Below, piece after piece: positions 1-6,376 of a stretch of DNA of 7,186 bases; within the stretch, counting starts at the first letter, position 1, and each line of letters begins with the position of its first letter. The notes beneath the pieces are model-generated. The model was not told the origin of the DNA. It saw only the letters and a program-made list of their open reading frames with translations, and searched no databases. Origin of the DNA: Clostridia bacterium (GTDB taxonomy: Bacteria > Bacillota_A > Clostridia > Christensenellales > Aristaeellaceae); the NCBI GenBank assembly GCA_017398245.1, contig JAFQGN010000151.1, positions 1-7,186 on the forward strand, read 5' to 3'. Both the position numbers and the translations under genes were made by a program.

Positions 1-332
1 ATTTTTCGGAAGACTATGATACTTTCTTGAAGAACTACGAGATTGACGCTGAAAAGTATAGCAGTTCCACTCGTTATGCACCCAAAGACGGAACGCCGCC
101 CAATTCATTCAACATCTCTATGGTTCCGTGGCTGGAATTTGCCGGGTTCAACATAAATGTTTTTGATGACGGGCATTTCCTGCTGCCGATTTTCACAATG
201 GGAAAATACTTTGATCGGGACGGTAAACGCATGCTTCCACTTGCAATACAGGTACATCACGCTGTCTGTGACGGATATCATGTCGGCCTGTTCGTTGAGA
301 AGCTCCAAAAATACATTGACCATTTTAGCTGA
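1..332 (+). CDS. cat: Chloramphenicol acetyltransferase, type A (5' end outside the window)
   Basis: The enzyme moves an acetyl group from acetyl-CoA to the 3-hydroxyl of chloramphenicol in the cytoplasm and so inactivates the drug. The frame is open from the first base (first full codon at 3), so about 110 residues are visible, roughly the C-terminal half of a family of about 210-220 residues. The active-site motif HHAVCDGYH is present; its second His (codon 258-260) is the catalytic base (His195 in the CAT-III numbering) and the Asp at 270-272 is the structural partner (Asp199). Other conserved blocks are MVPW, GFN and LLPIFTMGKY. From memory, the match looks closest to the CatP-like clostridial group. 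The TTG at 27 could be read as a start, but the conserved family sequence continues upstream, so it is an internal Leu codon. The gene is lower in GC than everything to its right, which suggests acquisition. It converges on rqcH across a shared hairpin. The chance that it is another acyltransferase is small. Confidence 0.93.
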   Translation, partial: FSEDYDTFLKNYEIDAEKYSSSTRYAPKDGTPPNSFNISMVPWLEFAGFNINVFDDGHFLLPIFTMGKYFDRDGKRMLPLAIQVHHAVCDGYHVGLFVEKLQKYIDHFS

Positions 333-395
333 AATACAAATTCCAATTTCCGGGGCGAATGGGAAGTTAGATTCAGGCGTGCCGGAAGATTGGGT

Positions 396-444
396 AAACA
401 CAACGAACCTCCCTATGATGCGCATAGGGAGGTTCGTTGTGTTT
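396..444. terminator. Perfect 22-bp hairpin, probable bidirectional terminator
   Basis: The arms 396-417 and 423-444 are exact reverse complements around a 5-base loop (418-422). The plus-strand side ends in GTTTT, and the minus-strand side reads TTT then ACCC, so the U tracts are short. It sits 63 bases after the cat stop codon and 8 bases before the rqcH stop codon, between converging genes, which is where a two-way terminator would lie. The stem is much longer than a typical intrinsic terminator. An alternative is an inverted repeat left by an element that brought in cat. Confidence 0.75.
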
Positions 445-452
445 TGAAAGGG

Positions 453-2198
453 TCAGGCCCGGTTTTCCGGCAAAAGCGCGCGCACGGCCTGCTCGGAGGG
501 CGTGACGTAGACCGTGGTATTATGGGTGAAGATGACGAACCCGGGCTTGGAGCCGGAGGGCTTTTTGACATAGCGCCGCTGCGTCATATCTACCGGCACG
601 TTGGAAGAATTCTGGCCCTTGGAATAGTACGCGGCGAGCATGGCCGCGTCCATCAGGCTCAGGTCGTCCGGCTCGGCAGATTTTAGGATGACATGGCTGC
701 CGGGCATGTCCTTGGCATGCAGCCAGATCTCCATAGGGCCGGCGGAGAAGGTCAGCCGCTCGTTCTGCACATTGTTTTTGCCCACGAAGATCTCGATCCC
801 GCTGCGGGAAATAAAGCGCAGGGGCTTGGATTCGGGCAGCGCCTTTTTCTGGCGGCGGTTGTGGTTCGCGCGCACATAGCCTTCCTTTTCCAGCTCAGCG
901 CGGATCTCCTGCAGGTCGGCCTCGTCTGCGCTCTTTTCCAGGTTCTGCAGCTGGTTTTCAAGGTAATCCAGCTCCTCGCGCGTCTCGGCGGCCTGCTGCC
1001 CGGCCAGATGAGCGGCGTTGCGCATTTTCTGGTAGAGCTTGAAGTAGCGCTGGGCATTGCGGGCGGGAGACATGCTTTCGTCCAGCTGGATTTCGATCTC
1101 GGCGCAGTTTTCATCGTACCAGTTGGGCAGGCTGATCTTTTTCGCGCCTTTGGGCACCATGGAGATGGATGCGTTGAGCAGCTCGCCCTTGATGCGGTAT
1201 TCTTCCATGCGCTCGGAATCCTTGAGCGTCTGCAGGCGCAGGGCCAGCTTTTTTTCGCAGCGCTCGATATTGCGCTTGAGCAGATGGCGCAGCGATGTGG
1301 CCTTCTGCTGGATGCGCGTCATGTCGTCGCGCGCGGTGTAATAGGCGTCCATGGCCTCGGAAAGGCTGGGGTAATGCACGGCCTGAAAATGGCTGCGGCT
1401 TTCGTAGGGGAAGGGGCATACGTCGGCCGGCATGCCGTCCTCGCCGAGGTATACGATCGGATCGATCTTTGCATAGGCCTCGGTAAGCCACTGCACGGTA
1501 CGCTCACATACGGCGGCAAGGTCGCACTCTTCCAAGGTAGCCTCGCCGTTTCCTGCTGCGTACAGGGCCAGCTCTTCCGCCGTCTGCTCCGAAAGGCCCA
1601 TGATGGATTTGGACAGAGCCTTGCGCACAAGGCCGCCAAGCGGCGCGAGGCGCGAGCGGAGTTCTTCTGCAGAAAGTCCATCGCGCTGCAGCTTGTCCTG
1701 CAGCGGCGGGCGCTCGTAGGCGAGGCCGGGCAGCACCTGACGGACGGAGGAAACGTCCATGGGAACGCGCCGCGCGCTGTCGAGGATGCGGCCGTTCTCA
1801 TCGTAGAAGATCAGGTTGGAATGCCGCCCCATGCACTCGGCGGTGATCGTCAGCTCGCAGGGGTCGCCAAGTTCGCTGACGGCGTCGAAGGCGATATCGA
1901 TGATGCGGTCGCCCTGATACTGTTTGACAGATTTGATGCGGCTGCCGGCGATGCGCTTGCGCAGCAGCATGCAGAATACCGGCGGCTCGAGAGGATTGGG
2001 CCGCTTCTGCACCGTGGTCTGCACGCGCGCGGCCCCGGCGTTTGCGCTGAGCAGCAGGTTTTTGTTTTCGCCCGGGCAGCGGATGGCCAGGATGAGTTCG
2101 TCCGGCTCGGGCTGGGTGATCTTGTCGACCCTCGCGCCGGACAGGGTGGAATTGAGCTCGGCGGCAATGAGCCCGAGCATGAAGCCGTCCATCGGCAT
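453..2198 (-). CDS. rqcH: RqcH, NFACT-family ribosome-associated quality-control factor
   Basis: RqcH binds 50S subunits still holding peptidyl-tRNA after ribosome splitting and recruits tRNA-Ala to add a C-terminal poly-alanine tail, a degradation tag. The protein is 581 residues (B. subtilis RqcH is about 570). The NFACT-N domain opens with MDGF and includes EPPVFCMLLRK (71-81), D97-R98 (the pair I recall as required for tailing in B. subtilis, at the same numbers) and MGRHSN (123-128). A helical, probably coiled-coil middle covers about 285-345 and 380-440. The NFACT-R domain at about 460-560 carries the hallmark IWLHAKDMPGSHVILK (491-506). The ATG at 2198 is chosen because AGAAGG lies 9 bases upstream and because D97/R98 then align. 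The open frame runs back to 2669, but that part overlaps the promoter and gerM. A near-consensus promoter lies upstream, divergent from gerM. Older annotations call this family fibronectin-binding protein A. Confidence 0.95.
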   Translation of the reverse strand: MPMDGFMLGLIAAELNSTLSGARVDKITQPEPDELILAIRCPGENKNLLLSANAGAARVQTTVQKRPNPLEPPVFCMLLRKRIAGSRIKSVKQYQGDRIIDIAFDAVSELGDPCELTITAECMGRHSNLIFYDENGRILDSARRVPMDVSSVRQVLPGLAYERPPLQDKLQRDGLSAEELRSRLAPLGGLVRKALSKSIMGLSEQTAEELALYAAGNGEATLEECDLAAVCERTVQWLTEAYAKIDPIVYLGEDGMPADVCPFPYESRSHFQAVHYPSLSEAMDAYYTARDDMTRIQQKATSLRHLLKRNIERCEKKLALRLQTLKDSERMEEYRIKGELLNASISMVPKGAKKISLPNWYDENCAEIEIQLDESMSPARNAQRYFKLYQKMRNAAHLAGQQAAETREELDYLENQLQNLEKSADEADLQEIRAELEKEGYVRANHNRRQKKALPESKPLRFISRSGIEIFVGKNNVQNERLTFSAGPMEIWLHAKDMPGSHVILKSAEPDDLSLMDAAMLAAYYSKGQNSSNVPVDMTQRRYVKKPSGSKPGFVIFTHNTTVYVTPSEQAVRALLPENRA

Positions 2199-2207
2199 TG
2201 CGGCATA

Positions 2208-2213
2208 CCTTCT
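2208..2213 (-). promoter_or_regulatory. Ribosome binding site that fixes the rqcH start
   Basis: On the minus strand AGAAGG stands 9 bases before the ATG at 2198. The next in-frame ATG (2192, at MDGF) would be 15 bases away, so the first ATG is preferred. Confidence 0.65.
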
Positions 2214-2221
2214 TTCCCAAA

Positions 2222-2239
2222 CCGGGCGCACGGGCCCGG
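2222..2239 (-). promoter_or_regulatory. GC-only hairpin in the rqcH leader
   Basis: In the rqcH leader RNA, CCGGGC and GCCCGG flank a 6-base loop, giving a 6-bp all-GC stem that ends 8 bases before the ribosome binding site. It has no U tract, so it is not a terminator. It could affect translation initiation or message stability, but it may also be chance in GC-rich DNA. Confidence 0.35.
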
Positions 2240-2268
2240 ATACAGCGTATTTTTGCAAGAATACATCT

Positions 2269-2297
2269 ATTATATCGTTCAAAAACCGACCTTTCAA
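2269..2297 (-). promoter_or_regulatory. Sigma-A promoter for rqcH
   Basis: On the minus strand TTGAAA (plus-strand 2292-2297) and a perfect TATAAT (2269-2274) are separated by exactly 17 bases (2275-2291). That is one mismatch from the full vegetative consensus. Transcription would start near 2262 and give a leader of about 64 bases. Confidence 0.85.
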
Positions 2298-2298
2298 G

Positions 2299-2327
2299 GT
2301 GCAAATCGGCCCGGAATGTGATACAAT
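2299..2327 (+). promoter_or_regulatory. Candidate extended -10 promoter for gerM
   Basis: TACAAT at 2322-2327 is preceded by TGA, forming an extended -10 box, one mismatch from TATAAT. The hexamer 17 bases upstream (2299-2304, GTGCAA) matches the -35 consensus at only three positions, which an extended -10 can compensate. It points at gerM, with an expected start near 2334. Its -35 position is one base from the -35 box of the rqcH promoter on the other strand. Confidence 0.5.
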
Positions 2328-2333
2328 AAAAAT

Positions 2334-2448
2334 AACGGTGCGCGAAGCGGCAAAACGATGTGAACGCTCCTCCTGTAAAAGGGGAATAGCCCCTGCCCGT
2401 GCGGAATAGCATGGAAGTGCAATTCCAGATCGGTCAGGAGGGGAGAAA
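2334..2448 (+). promoter_or_regulatory. Long structured leader of gerM with possible SD sequestration
   Basis: If transcription starts near 2334 the leader is about 115 bases. It holds AGGGG/CCCCT (2380-2384 and 2390-2394) around a 5-base loop. It also holds two competing pairings, GGAAT with ATTCC (2403-2407 and 2422-2426) and TGGAA with TTCCA. The segment 2367-2375 (CTCCTCCTG) can pair with 2435-2443, which contains the gerM Shine-Dalgarno sequence, over 9 pairs with one G-U. I do not recognise it as a known riboswitch class. Confidence 0.35.
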
Positions 2449-3531
2449 ATGAATATTGCCGGTAAATCGCGCAGGATGTATGCGCTGGCGGCGGTCCTTG
2501 TCGTGCTGGCGGTCATCGCGGCGTGCATCGCATCGCAGCAAAGGAACAGGGCGGACAGCCCGGCGGCGACGTCTGTGCCCACGGTTTCGCCTGCGCCGCT
2601 GCCGAGCCACATACCTTCGGCGACGCCCGTGCCCACGCAAAGCGCGCAGGGCGAAACGATGTCCACCACCGTCTATTATCAGGACAACTACGGTTATCTT
2701 GTGCCGGTGGTCAGGCAGATTCCGCTGGAGGACGGCATCGCAAAGGCGACGCTCGGCCTGATGGTCAAGAGCCTGTATAACGATATGGAGGCCGCAAGGC
2801 TCGGGCTCAAAACCGTTCTGCCGGAAAACACGCAGGTGGAGCTGGATATCTCCGGCGGCGTGGCGCGCGTCGATCTGAGCGACGAGGTGACAAAGCTTTC
2901 CGATGCGCTCAGCGAAAGCGTGATGGTCAGTGCCATTGTGCAAACGCTGACCGAGTTCGACACCGTGGACAGCGTGCGCATCACCGTGGAAGGGCGCGAG
3001 CTTGACAAGCTGCCCAACGGAACGAGCATTTCCGGCAGCCTTACCCGCAGGGAGATCAACGTGGAAAGCACCGCGCTGGGCGGCGAAAATACTTCCATTG
3101 TCACCTTGTATTTCCCGGCGGAGGACGGAAGCCTTCTGGTGCCGGTCACGCGCATGGTGTACGGCGATGGCGATATCGAAACGGCGGTTCTGGAGCTGGC
3201 AAAGGGGCCGCGCGCCTCGGGCCAGCTGGAGAATGCGCTGCCGGGCGATGTGGGGCTGATCGGCGTGAAGGTCGTCGACGGCGTGGCCATTATCAATTTT
3301 ACAAGCGAATTTATGGACATTGTGGAGCAGACCGACGGCGGCCGCATGGCGCTGCGCGCGCTGATGCTCACCTGTTCCCGGTTTGAGGGAGTGCAGGGCG
3401 TGAAGGTGCTGGTAGACGGCGAGGATTACGACCCGGGTGTGGACACCATGGCCTTCCCGGACAATGTGAACGATTACGAATCAGTCCTGAGCCATTCCAT
3501 CGCGCTGCAGGCAGCGGCGCTGTTTGAATAA
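2449..3531 (+). CDS. gerM: GerM-like lipoprotein with two GerMN domains
   Basis: The 360-residue protein begins with a basic stretch (KSRR) and a hydrophobic segment of about 16 residues ending in a lipobox (IAAC, Cys26). It is therefore predicted to be a membrane-anchored lipoprotein facing outwards. A Pro/Ser/Thr-rich linker (about 37-68) follows, then two similar GerMN domains at about 73-185 and 216-330. The repeats are visible from matching openings, TVYYQDNYGYLVPVVR and LYFPAEDGSLLVPVTR. B. subtilis GerM has the same build and works in the SpoIIIA-SpoIIQ channel between mother cell and forespore; its loss impairs sporulation and germination. Synteny with rph, rdgB and the phosphodiesterase gene supports orthology. 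AGGAGGGG ends 5 bases before the ATG. The next gene starts 31 bases after the stop, suggesting one transcript. GerMN domains also occur in non-sporulating envelope proteins, so a sporulation role is inferred. Confidence 0.87.
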   Translation: MNIAGKSRRMYALAAVLVVLAVIAACIASQQRNRADSPAATSVPTVSPAPLPSHIPSATPVPTQSAQGETMSTTVYYQDNYGYLVPVVRQIPLEDGIAKATLGLMVKSLYNDMEAARLGLKTVLPENTQVELDISGGVARVDLSDEVTKLSDALSESVMVSAIVQTLTEFDTVDSVRITVEGRELDKLPNGTSISGSLTRREINVESTALGGENTSIVTLYFPAEDGSLLVPVTRMVYGDGDIETAVLELAKGPRASGQLENALPGDVGLIGVKVVDGVAIINFTSEFMDIVEQTDGGRMALRALMLTCSRFEGVQGVKVLVDGEDYDPGVDTMAFPDNVNDYESVLSHSIALQAAALFE

Positions 3532-3550
3532 AAGCAATCTTCAGCTATAC

Positions 3551-3555
3551 GGAGG
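3551..3555 (+). promoter_or_regulatory. Ribosome binding site that fixes the rph start
   Basis: GGAGG stands 7 bases before the ATG at 3563. The open frame also has an ATG at 3524 that overlaps the end of gerM, but the residues from there to 3562 have no counterpart in RNase PH and there is no comparable site ahead of it. Confidence 0.8.
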
Positions 3556-3562
3556 AAAACAC

Positions 3563-4888
3563 ATGCGTACAAGGGGCGAAGGCGAGCTTCGTGAAGTAAA
3601 GATCATTCCGAATTTTACGGAAATGGCGGCGGGCTCCGCGCTGATCTGCTGCGGCAGGACGAGAGTTCTGTGCACGGCTTCGGTCAGCGAGGGCGTGCCG
3701 CCCTTCCTGCGCAACAGCGGCCGCGGCTGGCTCACGGCGGAATACGCAATGCTGCCGGGCTCCACGCCGGAGCGCAAGCAGAGGGAATATTCCAAGCGCG
3801 ACGGGCGTTCCATCGAGATCCAGCGCCTCATCGGCCGCAGCCTTCGCACGGCTGTGGATATGGCCATGCTCGGCGAGCGCACCATCACTATCGATTGCGA
3901 CGTTCTGCAGGCCGACGGAGGCACGCGCACTGCGTCCATCACCGGCGGCTTTGTGGCGCTGTGCCTTGCGGTGGATAAGCTGATGAACAGCGGAAAGCTC
4001 AATGATTCGCCCATCGTGCGGCAGGTGGCGGCGGTCAGCTGCGGTCTGGTAGACGATAAAGAACTGCTGGATCTGGAATATATCGAAGACAGCGCGGCGC
4101 AGGCGGATATGAACCTCGTCGGCGCGGCGGGCGTCAGCGGCGAGATCGAATTCACCGAAGTGCAGATCACCGGCGAAAAGCGTACCATCAAGCGGCAGGA
4201 GCTGCTCGATCTGATGGACATGGGCGAAAACGGCATCCGAGAGCTGATGGCCAAGCAGCGCGAGGCCGTGGGCGAAGCCGCGCAGTGGATTTGCAAAAAG
4301 CCGCGCCTCGTTATTGCCAGCAATAATTTCGGCAAGATCAAAGAGATGAAGGGCCTGCTGGGCGAAAAGTTTGAAGTGGTCAGCCAGAGGGAAATGGGCG
4401 TGAATATCGACGTGGAGGAAAACGGTTCCACCTTCGCCGAAAACGCGCTGATCAAGGCCCGCGCCCTGTGCGAGGCGACCGGCTGCGCCACTCTGGCCGA
4501 CGACAGCGGCCTTTGCGTGGATGCACTGAACGGTCAGCCTGGCGTGTACAGCGCGCGCTATTGCGGCGTGCATGGCGACGATAAGGCCAACAACGAAAAG
4601 CTGCTCAAGGAACTGGCCGACGTGCCGGATGCGGAGCGCACGGCGCACTTCAGCTGCGCCATCGCGCTGGTCCGCCCGGGCAAAAAGGAAATGGTGGTCG
4701 AGGGTCAGTGTCCCGGCCATATCCTGCATGAGGAAAAGGGCGAAAACGGCTTCGGATACGATCCGCTGTTCCTCTCGGACGACCTCGGTGTGACCTTTGC
4801 CGAGGCTTCTCAGGAAGAAAAAGGCGCGATCTCGCACCGCGGTCTGGCCGTGAAGGCGCTGGTCAAGGCGCTGGAGGCCGAGGAATGA
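3563..4888 (+). CDS. rph: Fused ribonuclease PH and dITP/XTP pyrophosphatase (RdgB/HAM1)
   Basis: A 441-residue protein joins two enzymes that are usually separate. Residues 1 to about 240 are RNase PH, a phosphate-dependent 3' exonuclease that finishes tRNA 3' ends. They show GVPPFLR (45-50), the signature CDVLQADGGTRTA (112-124), phosphate ligands R82, T121 and R122 (R86, T125 and R126 in E. coli) and acidic D176 and D182 (D180 and D186). Residues from about 247 are the RdgB/HAM1 pyrophosphatase, which hydrolyses dITP and XTP to monophosphates. They show SNNFGK (253-258), ADDSG with catalytic D314, PGVYSARY (326-333), GFGYDPLF (396-403) and SHRG (424-427). Both halves look full length with a linker of only a few residues and no frameshift. 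The RNase PH half departs from the family in places: the Arg equivalent to E. coli R68 is Gly66, and the usual VQGTAEG strand is altered. B. subtilis has the two as neighbours (rph, ysnA). The stop overlaps the next start. Confidence 0.95.
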   Translation: MRTRGEGELREVKIIPNFTEMAAGSALICCGRTRVLCTASVSEGVPPFLRNSGRGWLTAEYAMLPGSTPERKQREYSKRDGRSIEIQRLIGRSLRTAVDMAMLGERTITIDCDVLQADGGTRTASITGGFVALCLAVDKLMNSGKLNDSPIVRQVAAVSCGLVDDKELLDLEYIEDSAAQADMNLVGAAGVSGEIEFTEVQITGEKRTIKRQELLDLMDMGENGIRELMAKQREAVGEAAQWICKKPRLVIASNNFGKIKEMKGLLGEKFEVVSQREMGVNIDVEENGSTFAENALIKARALCEATGCATLADDSGLCVDALNGQPGVYSARYCGVHGDDKANNEKLLKELADVPDAERTAHFSCAIALVRPGKKEMVVEGQCPGHILHEEKGENGFGYDPLFLSDDLGVTFAEASQEEKGAISHRGLAVKALVKALEAEE

Positions 4889-5382
4889 GCGAGCCGGTAT
4901 TCTTCCGGAACAAGAGCAGCTTTGCCCTGATCGCGGACAGCCACCACAGCCAGACGATGCTGGACAGGGTGGTCGAAGCGCTGCAGAACGCCGGCGGGCT
5001 GATCCTGCTGGGCGATTGCGTGCAGGACGCCGAATACCTGCGCAAAAAGCTGCCCTATCCCGATGTGTACGCGGTGAAGGGCAATTGCGATTATTTCGGC
5101 GGCGCGCCCGAGGAAATTTCGGGCCGGCTCTTTCGGGAAAACGGGCCGCTCTTTCTGGCCTGCCACGGGCACCGGTACGGGGTGAAGATGAACCCGCTTT
5201 CGCTTTTGTACCGCGCGCGGGAAGAAGGCGTTTCCGCCGCGTTCTACGGGCACACGCATATTCCCGCTTTGGACAGGGAAGAGGGCGTTTTGCTGGTGAA
5301 CCCCGGCGCGCTCAAGGACGGATACTATGCGCTGGTGCGCTTTGAAAACAGTATGCTCAAAGTGGAACATAAACGACTTTGA
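4885..5382 (+). CDS. yfcE: YfcE/YsnB-type metallophosphoesterase
   Basis: A 165-residue cytoplasmic protein of the MJ0936/YfcE family, two-metal (usually manganese) phosphodiesterases. Metal-binding motifs appear in order: DSH (Asp18, His20), GD (Asp44), GNCD (Asn67, Asp69), HGH (His94, His96) and GHTH (His123, His125), followed by NPGA (139-142). The physiological substrate of the family is not settled; YfcE hydrolyses artificial phosphodiesters. The ATG overlaps the stop of the rph-rdgB gene (ATGA), and GGAGG lies 7 bases upstream inside that gene, so translation is probably coupled. There is no other usable start before the first metal motif, which puts that motif about 10 residues later than in typical members. 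In B. subtilis the equivalent position holds ysnB, which supports the assignment. Confidence 0.9.
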   Translation: MSEPVFFRNKSSFALIADSHHSQTMLDRVVEALQNAGGLILLGDCVQDAEYLRKKLPYPDVYAVKGNCDYFGGAPEEISGRLFRENGPLFLACHGHRYGVKMNPLSLLYRAREEGVSAAFYGHTHIPALDREEGVLLVNPGALKDGYYALVRFENSMLKVEHKRL

Positions 5383-5390
5383 CGAATTTG

Positions 5391-5398
5391 AAGGAGGT
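5391..5398 (+). promoter_or_regulatory. Strong ribosome binding site that fixes the oxidoreductase start
   Basis: AAGGAGGT, a full match to the anti-Shine-Dalgarno core, lies 9 bases before the ATG at 5408. An in-frame upstream start (5327) would fall inside the previous gene and add residues ahead of the Rossmann fold. Confidence 0.85.
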
Positions 5399-5407
5399 AC
5401 CAAGGTT

Positions 5408-6367
5408 ATGCTTAAGATCGGTATGGTTGGCATGGGCGGCATCAGCAAGTCCCATCGCGCTGCGTGGAAGCAGGTGGAAGAGGCGAAAATCGTTTGCGTT
5501 TGCGATATCCGTCCCGAAATGGCGGACGCCGCTGCGGAAGATACCGGCGCGAAGGCCTATTACGATTTTGACGAGATGCTCGCTGCGGAGCAGTTTGATA
5601 TCCTCGATATCTGTCTGCCCACCTATCTGCATGCGGATTTTGCCGTGAAGGCCATGAACAAGGGCATTCACACCTTGACCGAAAAGCCCGTCTCCCTCAA
5701 GAGGGAAGACGTCGCGCGCGTGTATGAAGCCGCGAAGCGCAACAACGTCCGCTTCATGGTGGCCCATGTGCTGCGCTTCTGGCGCGAGTACATGTTCCTC
5801 AAGGATGCGATCGACACCGGCCGCTACGGCAAGCTGCTCTCCGGCCAGATGACCCGCCTGGGCAACACGCCCAAGTGGTCCTGGGACAACTGGATGCGCG
5901 ATCCCGAGCGCTCCGGCCTCGTTCCGTTCGATCTGCATATCCACGATCTGGACTTCATGGTCTATGCCTTTGGCAAGCCGAATTCCGTGACCTGCCATCG
6001 CGCCGGTACCGCCACGCAGGATTATATCAACGTCGTCTATCAGTATGACGATTTCTTCATCGCCTGCGAATCCGCCTGGTACGATGCGGAATACAAGTTC
6101 GCCTCCGGCTTCCGCTTCCAGTTTGAAGAAGCGGTCGTCGAGTGGAAGGGCGGCGTGTTCACCGTGTTCAAGAAGGGCACCGGCACCGAGACCCTCGAGG
6201 GCGAGGCCAACGCCAACGAAAACGGCATCAACCTGCCCGCCACCAACGCCTATTACAACGAGATCCGCTATTTCGTGGATCAGGTTCTCGCCGGCAAGGA
6301 TTGCGATATCATCAAGCCGGAAGAACTGGAAACCGTGCTGGATCTGATCGATCAGCTGCACAACTAA
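5408..6367 (+). CDS. Gfo/Idh/MocA-family NAD(P)-dependent oxidoreductase
   Basis: A 319-residue cytoplasmic dehydrogenase, a normal length for the family, whose members oxidise or reduce sugars, inositols and related polyols with NAD(P). The N-terminal Rossmann fold opens at once (KIGMVGMGGISKSH, 3-16), with the acidic end of the second strand at CDIRPEM (32-38). TEKPVSL (91-97) carries the family lysine, K93. The substrate domain has FDLHIHDLDFMVYAFGKP (174-191), where His179 takes the place of the usual catalytic His and Asp175 lies one turn before. No signal peptide is seen. It begins 25 bases after the phosphoesterase stop with a strong ribosome binding site, so it is likely on the same transcript, and it is followed by a terminator-like hairpin. 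The substrate cannot be told from the sequence. The DUF4838-like gene downstream hints at a sugar, perhaps from a glycan. In the last two thirds Phe is mostly TTC, which may mark good expression. Confidence 0.9.
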   Translation: MLKIGMVGMGGISKSHRAAWKQVEEAKIVCVCDIRPEMADAAAEDTGAKAYYDFDEMLAAEQFDILDICLPTYLHADFAVKAMNKGIHTLTEKPVSLKREDVARVYEAAKRNNVRFMVAHVLRFWREYMFLKDAIDTGRYGKLLSGQMTRLGNTPKWSWDNWMRDPERSGLVPFDLHIHDLDFMVYAFGKPNSVTCHRAGTATQDYINVVYQYDDFFIACESAWYDAEYKFASGFRFQFEEAVVEWKGGVFTVFKKGTGTETLEGEANANENGINLPATNAYYNEIRYFVDQVLAGKDCDIIKPEELETVLDLIDQLHN

Positions 6368-6376
6368 GCGCACACA

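Noticed and set aside
390..686. 98-codon plus-strand frame across the hairpin and the rqcH 3' end
   Set aside because: Its translation is antisense to rqcH, it starts inside the hairpin region, and no domain or ribosome binding site is seen.
693..2321. 542-codon open frame on the plus strand opposite rqcH
   Set aside because: It lies antisense to a well-supported gene, its translation is rich in Ala, Gly, Leu, His and Val with no recognised motif, and such frames are common opposite GC-rich genes.
2340..2448. Riboswitch in the gerM leader
   Set aside because: I compared it by eye with TPP, SAM, cobalamin, c-di-GMP, c-di-AMP and T-box cores and found no matching conserved core; only generic hairpins remain.
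2199..2669. N-terminal extension of rqcH back to an upstream ATG
   Set aside because: It would run through the rqcH promoter and into gerM on the other strand; homologues begin at MDGF and the ribosome binding site supports 2198.
3524..3562. Earlier start for the rph-rdgB gene
   Set aside because: It overlaps the end of gerM, has no good ribosome binding site, and adds 13 residues not found in RNase PH; GGAGG fits the ATG at 3563.
3545..4837. 430-codon minus-strand frame opposite the rph-rdgB fusion (and a 316-codon one in another frame)
   Set aside because: Both lie opposite a gene with full catalytic motifs for two enzymes; they carry no family motif and no ribosome binding site was noted.
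5327..5407. Earlier start for the oxidoreductase gene
   Set aside because: It lies inside the phosphoesterase gene; AAGGAGGT and the immediate Rossmann fold support 5408.
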